Below, one piece after another: positions 10,045-18,696 of a DNA stretch of 36,487 bases. Under the pieces are notes generated by a model. That model did not search any database and was not told the origin of the DNA. It saw only the letters and a program-made list of their open reading frames with translations. Both the position numbers and the translations under genes were made by a program. Within the stretch, counting starts at the first letter, position 1. The number at the start of each line of letters is the position of its first letter. Origin of the DNA: Pelagophyceae sp. CCMP2097 (Eukaryota; Sar; Pelagophyceae); NCBI GenBank assembly GCA_026770575.1, contig MU657301.1, positions 73,311 to 109,797 on the forward strand, in the 5' to 3' direction.

Positions 10045-11313
10045 ATGGCGGACGGCGCCGCGGAGCCGCGCGCGCCGCCGAGCGACGCGGAGCTGCGGCT
10101 GGCGGCGCGGGCCAAGTACGCCGCTCTTTACCCACCGCACGGCTCGCCACCGCTCCTCTTCCGCGCCTGGCAGTGGCTGCTTTTGGTCACCCTCGCACCC
10201 GTGAAAGTGCTGCTCGTCATGCTCATTTTCAGCCTTGCCGCGCTGTGGTGCTACGTCTGCACGCTCGGCGTCAAGGTCTGGGACTCGGCCGCGCGAGAGC
10301 CGCTGCCGCTACCGCCGCGCCGCCGGCGCCTCGTCGAGACGGGCGTTCGCGCGCTGTCGTGGTGCGCGCTCTGCGTCCTCGGCGTAGTCGTCACCGTGCG
10401 CGGCCGCGAGCATTGCCCCAAACGTGGTGCAGCGGCGTACACAATTGTGGCCAACCACGTCTCGATGCTCGACGCCATCTACGTCACCGCCGCGCTCTGC
10501 CCGTGCTTCCTCTGCAAGGCGGACCTGCGGTCCTGGCCAATCGTCGGCTACCTCGCAACGACGCTCCAGTGCATCTTCGTCAATCGCGAAACCGTTGCCC
10601 AAGACTTCGGGTCCGCGACGAACCGGCTTTTGCAGCGGCAGCAGGTCGGCGGCAGTCACATTTGCTGCTTCCCGGAGGGCACGACGGCAAACGACCGCTA
10701 CCTTTTGGCCTTTCGGTCGGGCGCCTTTGTCGCAGGGCGCACGGTGCACCCCGTGGTTTTGCGGTATCCGTTCCAATTCGTCTCGCCCATGTACGCCGAG
10801 ACGGCGCCTGGCACCATCCTCAAGCTCGCCGCGGCGCTGTGGTGGCGCCTCGACGTCAAGTACCTGCCGCCCTACGAGCCGAGTTCGGCGGAGCGCGCCG
10901 ACCCCAAGCGCTTCGCGGACAACGTGCGCCGAGTCATGGCCGCGGCCATGGATGACCCGCCTGTGGAGTGTTGCGACGTGACCAACGACGAGCTCCACAA
11001 GTTTTGGTTCCAGACCGTCGTAGAAAAGCGGCCCCTCGCCGAGTGCATCTCGCCCGACGACGTCCGGAAGTACGCCCACAAGGAGCCGCACCTCATGCTG
11101 CCCACCAGGCTCGCGCGCCGCGAGTCGAACAGAAGAGTGCACCCCGCGCCGCGAGCCACCACTGCGAACGCCGACGCTTCGAAAGATGCCGGCGTTTCGG
11201 CGAATGCCCATGTCGTGCAGATGCACTCCGCCGACGCCGAGCCGGGCACCGGCACCGCGCCTCCTTCGCCCGTCGGCGACAGGAGAGAGACCGTCGCCTC
11301 GGCAGAGCCGTGA
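10045..11313 (+). CDS. PlsC-family glycerolipid acyltransferase (AGPAT/LPCAT-like)
   Basis: Single exon of 422 aa from the ATG at 10045. Membrane segments lie at about residues 42-72 (WLLLVTLAPVKVLLVMLIF) and 104-117 (SWCALCVLGVVVTV). The acyltransferase box HVSMLD (about 138-143) fits the catalytic HxxxxD motif. FPEGTTAN (about 209-216) fits the glycerol-phosphate binding motif. VNRE near 179-182 fits block II. The family transfers an acyl chain from acyl-CoA to lysophospholipid or lysophosphatidic acid at the ER or plastid envelope; which substrate cannot be told here. The last ~80 residues are polar and low-complexity, without an EF-hand or a clear retention signal. The reading frame stays open far upstream (from 9430), but that part lacks family features and overlaps the kinase gene. 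Confidence 0.87.
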   Translation: MADGAAEPRAPPSDAELRLAARAKYAALYPPHGSPPLLFRAWQWLLLVTLAPVKVLLVMLIFSLAALWCYVCTLGVKVWDSAAREPLPLPPRRRRLVETGVRALSWCALCVLGVVVTVRGREHCPKRGAAAYTIVANHVSMLDAIYVTAALCPCFLCKADLRSWPIVGYLATTLQCIFVNRETVAQDFGSATNRLLQRQQVGGSHICCFPEGTTANDRYLLAFRSGAFVAGRTVHPVVLRYPFQFVSPMYAETAPGTILKLAAALWWRLDVKYLPPYEPSSAERADPKRFADNVRRVMAAAMDDPPVECCDVTNDELHKFWFQTVVEKRPLAECISPDDVRKYAHKEPHLMLPTRLARRESNRRVHPAPRATTANADASKDAGVSANAHVVQMHSADAEPGTGTAPPSPVGDRRETVASAEP

Positions 11314-11353
11314 CCCCAGAGTCCTTTTCGAATCTCATCTAATGAAAGCGAGA

Positions 11354-11399
11354 AGCTTGCTCTCGGTCCACCGAGCAGCTTGCTCTCGGTCCACCGAGC
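11354..11399 (+). repeat. Exact tandem duplication, two 23-bp units
   Basis: The unit begins AGCTTGCTCTCGGTCCACCG and repeats exactly once, at 11354-11376 and 11377-11399, just past the acyltransferase stop. Each unit contains the small inverted repeat CTCGGTCCACCGAG. Probably in the 3' untranslated region. Confidence 0.7.
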
Positions 11400-11470
11400 G
11401 CCCGACTGTCCAAGTCATCGCTGCCTCGTCGCGCAGCAGACAGTCACAAGAGGCGCCGTCGGATGCAGAA

Positions 11471-11521
11471 TAGGAATTCCTATTGGGGCCTACTAGAACT
11501 AGTAGGAATTCCTAGTAGTAG
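11471..11521. repeat. Nested palindromes around TAGGAATTCCTA
   Basis: The 12-base palindrome TAGGAATTCCTA occurs at 11471-11482 and 11503-11514, separated by a second palindromic stretch (CTACTAGAACTAGTAGG). A third copy is at 18650-18661. The arrangement resembles ends of a small inverted-repeat element, but no target duplication could be defined. Confidence 0.5.
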
Positions 11522-11593
11522 AAAACCCAAATGCCAGTGGAACAGAAAAGTATCTTGTGCCACGCTTCGATTGCGCCGCCGCCGTCGGTCGGG

Positions 11594-12775
11594 ATGTGGG
11601 GCTTCTTCAGCTCGTGGCTGACGGAGGACGACGTCCAGTTGGGTGGCGCGGCGTCGCCTTTTTTGACCGCCGATGAGAAGGCGGCGGCGTGGGGGGCGCA
11701 CGGCGAGCCGCCGGGCAAGGGCCCGCCCGCCGACGGCGAGGACCCGCTCGACGCCGAGGTGGCAGCCATCGTGCGCGCGCTCGCGCCGCGGACCGAGCCG
11801 TGGAACCCTTGCACGGCCGCCTTTTGGCGGCGCCACTTTGGCACGCGCCAGAGTCGCCGTATCACGTATGGGATCCCACCAGCCCGCATCGGAGAGGGTG
11901 AATCCCAGACGGCCCTTGGGATCCCAGACGCACTATACTGGATGGGACCCCATATCCCACGCGGCGCCTCAGGCACGGACTTCCTCGTCGGCAGCTGGCT
12001 CTTCCTCGTCTCGAGCGCGGTCTTCCTCGCGCTCGCCGTCGACCTCATTTTGGGCGCCAAAGACGCGGCGGACACGGCGGACGCGGCTGCGGACATGGTG
12101 TCCGCGGCCCTCTTCACCGCCGGCTCCACGTGGTTCGTCGCCATCAGCTACCCCGAGGAACTGGCGCTGTTTATGCTCCGCGCCCACCGCGCCGACTGCG
12201 AGGCGCTGCCCTGGTTTGAGCGCTACTTTACGCACAACTCGATGCTCCTCGCCACGTGGTCCTTCGCCCTCGCCTTTTTGCCCTACGCGGCCTTGGGCGG
12301 CTACTACATCGCCGTGGGCTGTTACGCATGGGGTGCGATCTACGTCGGCGGCGCGCTACTGAGCATGCTCTTGGTCGGCGCCTGGGTGGTCTCGGCGATG
12401 CCCGACTCGGTGCAGGCCAACGGCGGCCGCGGCTCGTCGATTTACTTTGATGCATGCTGTTGCTGCTGCGCCGCGGGCGAGGACTCCTGCGCGCGGAAAC
12501 ACCTCGGCACCGACGTCCTCGTCGGGGCGTGGCTCTTCGCGGGCCTCGGCTTGGCAGCGACGGCGGCGGCGGGGTGGCTCGTCGCTACGGCGCCGACAAA
12601 CCTCGACGCCTGGATCAGCTTCTTCTCCGTGGCTCCGTTCGGCGTCGGCGCGATGCTCATCCTCCGCGCCTCGTACCCGGGCTACGAACACGCGTCGCTC
12701 TGCTGCGGGGCCATCGGCTTCGACGAAGACGGCCAAGTCGGAGAGGAGACAGCACTGCACAAAGACATCTCCTAA
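11594..12775 (+). CDS. Multi-pass membrane protein of unknown function with internal repeat
   Basis: Proposed exons 11594-11858 and 11973-12775, about 355 aa, starting MWGFFSSW. About six hydrophobic segments follow a soluble N-terminus. The two halves share a motif, GTDFLVGSWLF and GTDVLVGAWLF, suggesting an ancient duplication of a two- or three-helix unit; this resembles YrhK-like membrane modules, but I cannot confirm it. A cysteine-rich loop (FDACCCCCAAGEDSCARKH) lies between the halves and another CC near the C-terminus, candidates for palmitoylation or metal binding. The intron (11859-11972, GTATCA donor, CTCAG acceptor) holds an introner-like element. Its length is 114 bp with no in-frame stop, so an unspliced mRNA would add 38 residues. 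An alternative ATG is at 11531. Confidence 0.7.
   Translation: MWGFFSSWLTEDDVQLGGAASPFLTADEKAAAWGAHGEPPGKGPPADGEDPLDAEVAAIVRALAPRTEPWNPCTAAFWRRHFGTRQSRRITYGIPPARIGEGESQTALGIPDALYWMGPHIPRGASGTDFLVGSWLFLVSSAVFLALAVDLILGAKDAADTADAAADMVSAALFTAGSTWFVAISYPEELALFMLRAHRADCEALPWFERYFTHNSMLLATWSFALAFLPYAALGGYYIAVGCYAWGAIYVGGALLSMLLVGAWVVSAMPDSVQANGGRGSSIYFDACCCCCAAGEDSCARKHLGTDVLVGAWLFAGLGLAATAAAGWLVATAPTNLDAWISFFSVAPFGVGAMLILRASYPGYEHASLCCGAIGFDEDGQVGEETALHKDIS
11861..11964 (+). mobile_element. Introner-like element, copy A
   Basis: This lies within the predicted intron 11859-11972. Imperfect inverted ends are TATGGGATCCCACCAG (11867-11882) and CTGGATGGGACCCCATA (11938-11954). It shares ATCACGTAT…CCCAYCAGCCC and the right end ATCCCACGCGG with the element at 21435-21562. 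The middle contains further GGGATCCCA-type half-sites. Its homologue lies in opposite orientation relative to its host gene. Confidence 0.6.
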
Positions 12776-12985
12776 GCCTGAAAGCGACGTTTCTTAAGCT
12801 ACCGAACCGCGCCCGTGGTCACCTCGGCCTCGGGCTCAGCGCCCGTCACCCCGGCCAGGGTTAACATTGTACTAATAGTCACTGCGGCCGCTAGACTAGG
12901 CCTCTGGGAGTAGTAGGCCCGGGAGCTCGGGAATGTTCGGGAGACATTCTTCTGGACTTGCAGGAAGGCTTCTACGGCCAGACCC

Positions 12986-13630
12986 ATGCCCGACGCTCGT
13001 TCAGCGTACCGCGAGCTCCTCCGCGTCGCGCAGCGCATGCTGCCCAATCAGCGCGCCGAAGCCCTCGCGCAGGCGCCGAGGCGGCGTCGTCGCGGCCGTT
13101 TGCAAATTGTTCCGTCTCGCATATCTCAACGTGTCATCGATGAAGCCTCCAAACGTGTCATCGATGAGCCTCCAAACGTGCCATCGAAAGACCGGCAGGC
13201 GCGCGCGGAACTGGCGAAGCACCGCGACGTCCGGGACGCGGCAGAGGTTCTCCGCCTCGTCAAGGTCCGTCTGGCCTTTGTACTCGGCTGCCGCCCGCTG
13301 AGGCCCCAATCGCAGATCTTCCAGTCGAAGACCGCCTACGCGCGCATGTGCACGCCGCGCAAGCGCGAGGCCAAGGTTTGTCTACGAAGCCCGTCGAAGT
13401 CTGGCGTCTTGGATTTTCGAATTTGGCTCTCGGGATTTCCCTCTAGGAATTTCCTCTAGATAGGAATTTCCTCTGATCATTTCCTCTAGGACAAGGTGGG
13501 CGGCCGCACAGTCATCGCCTACAACGCGGACGGCTCCAGGACGGAGCGCGACCACTTCGGCGGCTCGGGGACGTTTACGATCATGACCAAAGCGGAAAAA
13601 GTTGCGCAATTGCTCAAGGAGATCGGATAG
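12986..13630 (+). CDS. LYR-like (Complex1_LYR type) small protein
   Basis: Proposed exons 12986-13072, 13199-13375 and 13490-13630, about 134 aa. The start reads MPDARSAYRELLRVAQRML, close to the LYR-family opening helix (AYR in place of LYR). After removal of 13073-13198 it continues ARAELAKHRDVRDAAEVLRL then VKVRLAFVL, matching the following helices. The last exon adds DKVGGRTVIAYNADGS and ends LLKEIG. LYR proteins help assemble mitochondrial complexes and iron-sulphur proteins with acyl-carrier protein; that role here is inference. Intron 2 (GTTTGT to CTCTAG) is well supported. Intron 1 would need a GC donor, and is also open in frame, so the 42-residue insert may instead be translated. 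The unusual C-terminal extension prevents assignment to one LYRM subgroup. Confidence 0.6.
13128..13190 (+). repeat. Tandem repeat of about 23 bp in putative intron
   Basis: AACGTGTCATCGATGAAGCC, AACGTGTCATCGATGAGCC and a shorter AACGTGCCATCGAAAG copy follow one another. The array lies in the putative first intron of the LYR-like gene. The unit contains ATCGAT. Confidence 0.65.
13440..13489 (+). repeat. Repeated TTTCCTCTAG acceptor-like motifs in an intron
   Basis: The 3' part of the second intron contains several close copies of GGAATTTCCTCTAG, each ending in a pyrimidine tract plus AG. The last (acceptor at 13488-13489) is the one in phase with the final exon. Competing acceptors could give alternative splicing. 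Confidence 0.55.
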
Positions 13631-14050
13631 TAAACACGAGTAACTTTAGTATAGTCTACGCCGCGGACGCGTCGGTGAGGACGCACCCCGGGATCGACCC
13701 CACGACGCGCACTGACGCTCGAGACGTCAGCGGCACCCCGACACTCGACGCGTTCGAATGTTCAAACATCAACGCTCTGAAACTCGCTTTCCTTGCAGAA
13801 TCATTTAGCGAAAATTAACCTCGCTAAACAGACCCGGGGCGGCGCGCGCGCGCGCACCACACGCCGTGTCGAGACAGACTCGGAGCCCGCTGCCCACAGC
13901 AGCGCCTCCGCAACGCCCGTCGCGCCCGTCGCGCCCGAATCGCTCGGGAGTGCCCGTCCCCGGTCAGTCGGCCCTCGTTTCGAAATGGCCGAAATCCTGC
14001 AGAGTCGCTTCATGATCTTCGTATTCACATAGGTCGCCCGCACGACCGCG
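13631..14050. other. Intergenic stretch with one small hairpin
   Basis: No recognisable gene between the LYR-like stop and the MYND-type ATG. TTTAGCGA (13804-13811) and TCGCTAAA (13821-13828) form a perfect 8-bp stem. An alternating GC run (GGCGGCGCGCGCGCGC) lies near 13840. Promoter elements for the downstream gene are not evident. Confidence 0.4.
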
Positions 14051-15108
14051 ATGGACGAGCCGCTCAAGGCCGCCTCCCCAAAGCTCTGCTGCGTCTGCGA
14101 CGCGCCTAACTGCAAGCACTGCTCCAAGTGCAAGTCGCGGGACTACTGCGGCAAGGCGTGCCAGCTAGTAGACTGGAAGCGCGGGCACAACAAGGCGTGC
14201 AAGCAGCTCGCCGCTGCGTTCCAGGACCGGCTCCTCGACGAGCTCATGCCGGTAAAGCTGAAGATCAGGGAGGAGCCGGCCATTGTCCCGGACGTCTTGT
14301 TGGCGGACGGTTCCATGGCACGCGCACCGACTGTTCTAGCAGCGACGGCAGCTGTCAAGGCCGCTGTGTCGAACGATGACACGCCGTACTGGCGCGGTAC
14401 GTGCGCCATCTGCTTGGACATGCTTCCAATCGAACGTGAAAGACAAATATTCTACTTATGCTGCTGCACAAGACTTTGCGTGGAATGCCACGCATCTAAG
14501 TGCCGACAGCACGACGACCGGTGCCCGCTGTGCCGAGCGCCAACCCCCGCGTCGGCTGCCGAGGGCAGCAAAAGCATGCGGACAAGGGCAACGCCGAGGC
14601 GCAGGTGTAGCTCGGGGGCGCGTACCGCGACGGTGACATGGGGCTCAAGCAGAGCTTCAAGCGCGCGCTAAAGGAGTTCGAGCGAGCTGCCGCGCAAGGA
14701 CACGCAATGGCGCAGCTTGCGTTGGCCGGCACTTACGAGAATGGCCTAGGCGTCAAGCTCAACCTCGCGACCTCCACGAAGTGGCTTCGACTCGCAGCGG
14801 CGCAGGGCGTGCCTTGCGCGCAAGCCAACTTGGGCATGATGTGCTACGGCGAAGAAGGCATGGCCGTGAACTTCGACGAGGCCGTGCGGTGGTACGGCCT
14901 CGCCGCGGTGCAGGGCCACGCCGAAGGCCTCTTCTGCCTCGCCGCGTGCTACGCGCAGGGCCACGGCGTGCGGCGCGACTATTACGAGGCGTTGCGATTA
15001 TTCCGGCGCGCCGAGGCCAAGGGAGACTCCGGCGCCGTAGCGCAGGCCGAAGAGCTCGAGAAAAGGCTCGGGCTCAACTCGCCGGTAAACTCCGGCCGGC
15101 GGGTATGA
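14051..15108 (+). pseudogene. Broken MYND finger / RING-like / Sel1-repeat gene
   Basis: The first part (14051-14575) encodes a MYND zinc finger (CCVCDAPNCKHCSKCKSRDY…CGKACQLVDWKRGH) and a RING-like finger (CAICLDML…CRQHDDRCPLC). The second part (14638-15108) encodes Sel1-like repeats (AAAQGHAMAQLALAGTYENG; GVPCAQANLGMMCYGEEG; GHAEGLFCLAACYAQG). The two parts are in different frames. Between them the second frame reads KHADKGNAEAQV, a stop (TAG at 14608-14610), then LGGAYRDGD, which continues the Sel1 pattern. So there is one frameshift near 14560-14575 plus one nonsense codon. Either the gene is inactivated, or two truncated products are made, or there is a sequencing error. Intact relatives would be predicted E3-ligase-like scaffold proteins. 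Confidence 0.75.
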
Positions 15109-15582
15109 CCGCGCCCGCCCGGGCCGCCGGCGGCGCGAGGCGGCGCTCACTCGCTGCGCGCACGGTGCTCCGTCTACGTGCGCCGTCCACGCGGTCATCC
15201 ACTCGATGCTCGCCCACTCGAGACTCGCCAGCGAGGCCGCCGACAGCGACGACCGCCCCCACCAGCCGGCGGCCCCAGTTCCAACTGACGTACGTCCACC
15301 GGCGGCCCAAGGCGGCCACGGCAGCGGCCACGGCAGCGGCGCCGCACCGGGCGCGGCGCTGTCGGTAGCCTGGTAGTGAATGGGCGTTAACGACGGCACT
15401 GTCCCGTCGCGTCGAGGCTGGACCCGCCGTCACCGGGGTTCTTGTCGTCGTCGATGTCGTTGCTCTATCCGAGTCTAGCGTCAACGCCGAAACAAATCTT
15501 CGGGGCCCAAAAAAGGGGCAAACCACCAAACGGCCGAGGCGGAGTGCTTTGCGGCGCGCGAGGTCCCGGTCCCGCGGCCGCC
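15109..15582. other. Intergenic, no feature recognised
   Basis: GC-rich sequence between the Sel1-repeat stop and the kinase ATG. Short repeats such as GCGGCCACGGCA occur near 15315-15345. No conserved protein segment is seen on either strand and no clear promoter motif is visible. Confidence 0.4.
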
Positions 15583-17854
15583 ATGAACCGCTACAAGATC
15601 ACGAAGCAGCTCGGCGACGGGACGTACGGCTCGGTTCTCAAGGCCGTGAACCGGCAGACGGGCGAGGTCACCGCCGTGAAGAAGATGAAGAAGAAGTTTT
15701 ACACGTGAGTCCGCGGCCGGCGCGCGGCCCGGCGCGCGGCGCTGCCCGCGCGAATGCGACCGGAGCCGCAGGTGGGAGGAGTGCATGCAGCTCCGCGAGG
15801 TCAAGAGCCTCAAGAAGCTGTCATGACCCAACACCGAGCTGCGTCCTTGGCCTCGACGGGGACGGGAGAGCGTCGCGCGCCGGCCGGCCCGCGGCCGACG
15901 CCGGCGCGGCGACGACGTCGGGGCGCCGTGGCCTCGGTCCGGAGCCGACGTCAGAGGTCGGGCCTCGTCGGAAGGAGATTCGCGAAGAGTCTCTCGGCGG
16001 AATTCGGCTTTTGCTTGTTTGAACTCTCCAACGCGTCTTAGGAACCACCCGAACATCATCAAGCTCAAGGAGGTCATCCGCGAGAACGACGAGCTCTACT
16101 TCGTCTTCGAGTACATGGAGGCCAACCTCTACGAGGTCATGAAGAAGCGCGAGAGGTGCTTTCCCGAACGCTGCCTCTTCTCCGGCGCCGCCGGCGCCGG
16201 ACCCGCACGACACGGCGCTGGATCGCCTTCGCCGCAGGCACTTCCCCGAGTCCAAGATCCGCAACATCATGTACCAGATCTTCCAGGGCCTCGCGTTCAT
16301 GCACAAGTGAGGCCCCGGAGAGAAAAGCGCCCCGCGGGTTTCGACGGGACGCTTCGCTGCTCGCCGCGACGCGCCTTTGCAGGCACGGCTTTTTTCACCG
16401 TGACATCAAGCCGGAGAACATGCTCGTCAAGGGCGAGACGTGCAAGGTGGCCGACTTTGGGTTGGCGCGCGAGATCCGTTCGCGGCCGCCGTATACCGAT
16501 TACGTCTCCACGCGCTGGTACCGCGGGCCCGAGGTGCTGCTGCGCTCCGTCAACTACAACTCGCCCATCGACCAGTGGGCCTGCGGCTGCATCATGGCCG
16601 AGCTCTTCACGCTCCGGCCTTTGTTCCCGGGCAGTTCAGAGGCGGACATGATCTACAAAATCTGCTCCGTCCTCGGCAGTGCGTAGGCGCCCGCCCAGGC
16701 AGTCCGTCGCCATCCTCGCGGGGTCGCCGCGACGGCGCCGCTAGGCCCGACGATGCGCAACTGGCAAGAGGGGATGAAGCTCGCGGCGCAAATGAACTTC
16801 CGCTTCCCGCAGTTCGTGCCGACGTCGCTCACGGTGAGGCATCCTCCCGGCAACGAGGGGGCGCGACCATAAACACAGGCCATCATCCCCAACGCGTCGC
16901 CAGAGGGCATCAAGCTGATGGAGGACTTAATGAAGTACGACCCGCAGGGTGAGCCCCCGCCGCCGTGGCCGTGCCGCCCCGCCCCCGCCGTCGAGAATGC
17001 GATCCCCTCTCTTAGGCCGACCGACGGCGTCGCAGACGCTGCAGTACCCGTTTTTCCAAGTCAACGCTGGCCTGCCGCCCGCGGCGCCCGCCGCGGCGTT
17101 GCCGCAGGGCGCGGCGGCGCCGCAGCAGCAGTTCCAGCCGCAGGCCGCCGTCGCGTCGAGCTCCGCGAGCGCCGGCGCCGAGGACGTGCGTCGCCCTTTT
17201 GGTGTCACGCCACAGCCGTCCGCTTTTGGTGTCACGCCACGGCCGTCCGGACCCCTTGCGTAGATTCTGGCCGAGGCGACGGCGGCGATGGACGATGGCT
17301 TCGACGACGGCTACGCGCCGTCGTCGAGTGTCGGCAAGTACTCTGGCGGCGCGAGCTCGTACGCGGCCGCCGCCGCGGCGCCGCAGGCCACGGGCTCTGG
17401 CGTCGACTCGTCGGGCGGCGGCGCGTCCACGTCGCGGTACGCGCGCAACGCGCGCTACGGCCCGGGCCTCTCGAGCCACGGCGCGTCGAGCCACGGCGGC
17501 TCGGCGCACTCGCGGACCAACGTGTCAAACCACGGCGCTCCGGGCGCGCCGGGCGGCCCGGCGCGCGCAGCCCAGGGCGCCCTCGGCTACTCGGCCGCAA
17601 AGCAAGACCCCGCGGCGGTCGACGCCTACGGCGCGCCGGGCGGCCCAGGCGGCAGCTTCTCGGGCGGCGCAGTGGGCCTGCCGTCGGCGCAGGCGGCCTA
17701 CGGCGCCGCGCCGGCGGCGACGGGCAGCGGCGGCGCAGCCGTCGTCGGCCGCCGGCGCTTCATGGGCGGCGCGCTCTCGGGCCAGCGCGTCATGAATGGC
17801 GCGCAATCAGCCGCCGCGCCCGCGTACACAGCACAGCCGGCGACGGGCATGTGA
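15583..17854 (+). CDS. MAK/ICK (RCK-family) cilium-associated protein kinase
   Basis: Nine exons: 15583-15704, 15772-15819, 16042-16155, 16238-16306, 16383-16678, 16745-16833, 16879-16948, 17016-17185 and 17264-17854, about 522 aa, all junction phases agreeing. Landmarks: Gly loop GDGTYGS (about 11-17), Lys33, Glu50 ([10 protein letters not shown]), HRD at 123-125, DFG at 142-144, the activation-loop TDY (156-158), then PASTR-like [11 protein letters not shown]. The kinase domain ends [15 protein letters not shown]. The [16 protein letters not shown] and NMLVKGE context identifies the MAK/ICK/MOK group rather than MAPK proper. Such kinases limit flagellar length through intraflagellar transport; that role here is inference and implies a flagellated stage or a retained gene. 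The ~240-residue tail is rich in Gly, Ala and Ser and is probably disordered. Confidence 0.9.
17196..17249 (+). repeat. Tandem duplication, two 27-bp units, in kinase intron 8
   Basis: CTTTTGGTGTCACGCCAC(A/G) followed by GCCGTCCG is repeated at 17196-17222 and 17223-17249 with one mismatch. It accounts for most of the intron between the last two exons, so this intron may have grown by duplication. Confidence 0.7.
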
Positions 17855-18696
17855 GCCCCTCTTTGTGCTGATTGGCGGCCCCGTTGCCGCTTTTGCAAAG
17901 AGGCTCCGCGCGACCCAAACCCAAAAGAGACGCGCCCCGTTCGCAGGGCGAGCGGCTTCAGCGTCGGCCCGAGCGGCTACGGCCGCCACCGCGTCTAATG
18001 GCCGCCACCGCGCCCCATCGGCCCGGGGCTGCTTGCGCGAGCCCACGGCCCCTTTTTGCAAAAAGACGCCCTCGTCGTCCGACGCGGCGCGGCGAGCGCT
18101 TCCTCGAGGCCCGGCCCTTGGGCGACAGAGCGCGGCGCACGGCCCTCTGCTCAAAGCGCCGACGTGCGGGCGCCACTCGCGAGAACGCCCCTTCGGGACC
18201 TTAAGGCCTTTACGGCATGCAGTGATCCTCGACCCAGAACAACACGGGCCTCGGCGGCGAGGACCCCCCCCGTCAAAAAGGAAGAGGGCGTGATGTCGCT
18301 CTGGCCTTCAGTGACTGCAGTGTGCCATCTTTGATTCGGTCCGCAGCCGCAGTGCTCTGACCCACAGAGCTGCTTGCACATGTTCCGTGGTCAGTAGGAG
18401 GTGGCATCGACGCAATCGCAGTACTCGAGCCGGAACCGACGTTTGATGTCCTCACAAATTACAAAAAGGGACCCAGGACCTGCACGAGACGTTCGGACCG
18501 CCGACCGAACCCCCCCCACAATTTCGGCCTGCCCCCCCAACCCACCGCCCTCATAGCCTCCGAACAGCCTACTCCGCACGCCGGCGTGTCGGGAAGCGTC
18601 GCACATAGTCGAGGCCTCGCAAAAAATCGCTCTTGGTTAGGGGCCCTAATAGGAATTCCTAGGGCGCCGGACCTGAAAGGGTCCCGAACGGTGCCA
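17855..18696. other. Long intergenic region between convergent genes
   Basis: No convincing gene on either strand between the kinase stop and the FG-GAP protein stop. Small features seen: the palindrome CTTTTTGCAAAAAG (18052-18065), a C8 run near 18266, two C-runs near 18511-18540, and a third copy of TAGGAATTCCTA (18650-18661). A short minus-strand stretch reading CEDIKRRFRLEYCDCVDATS (about 18397-18456) looks protein-like but has no context. Confidence 0.4.

Noticed and set aside
11859..11972. Reading the element as an in-frame 38-residue coding insert
   Set aside because: Possible because there is no stop, but homology to an element in another gene and phase-compatible splice sites favour an intron. 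Left open until transcripts are seen.
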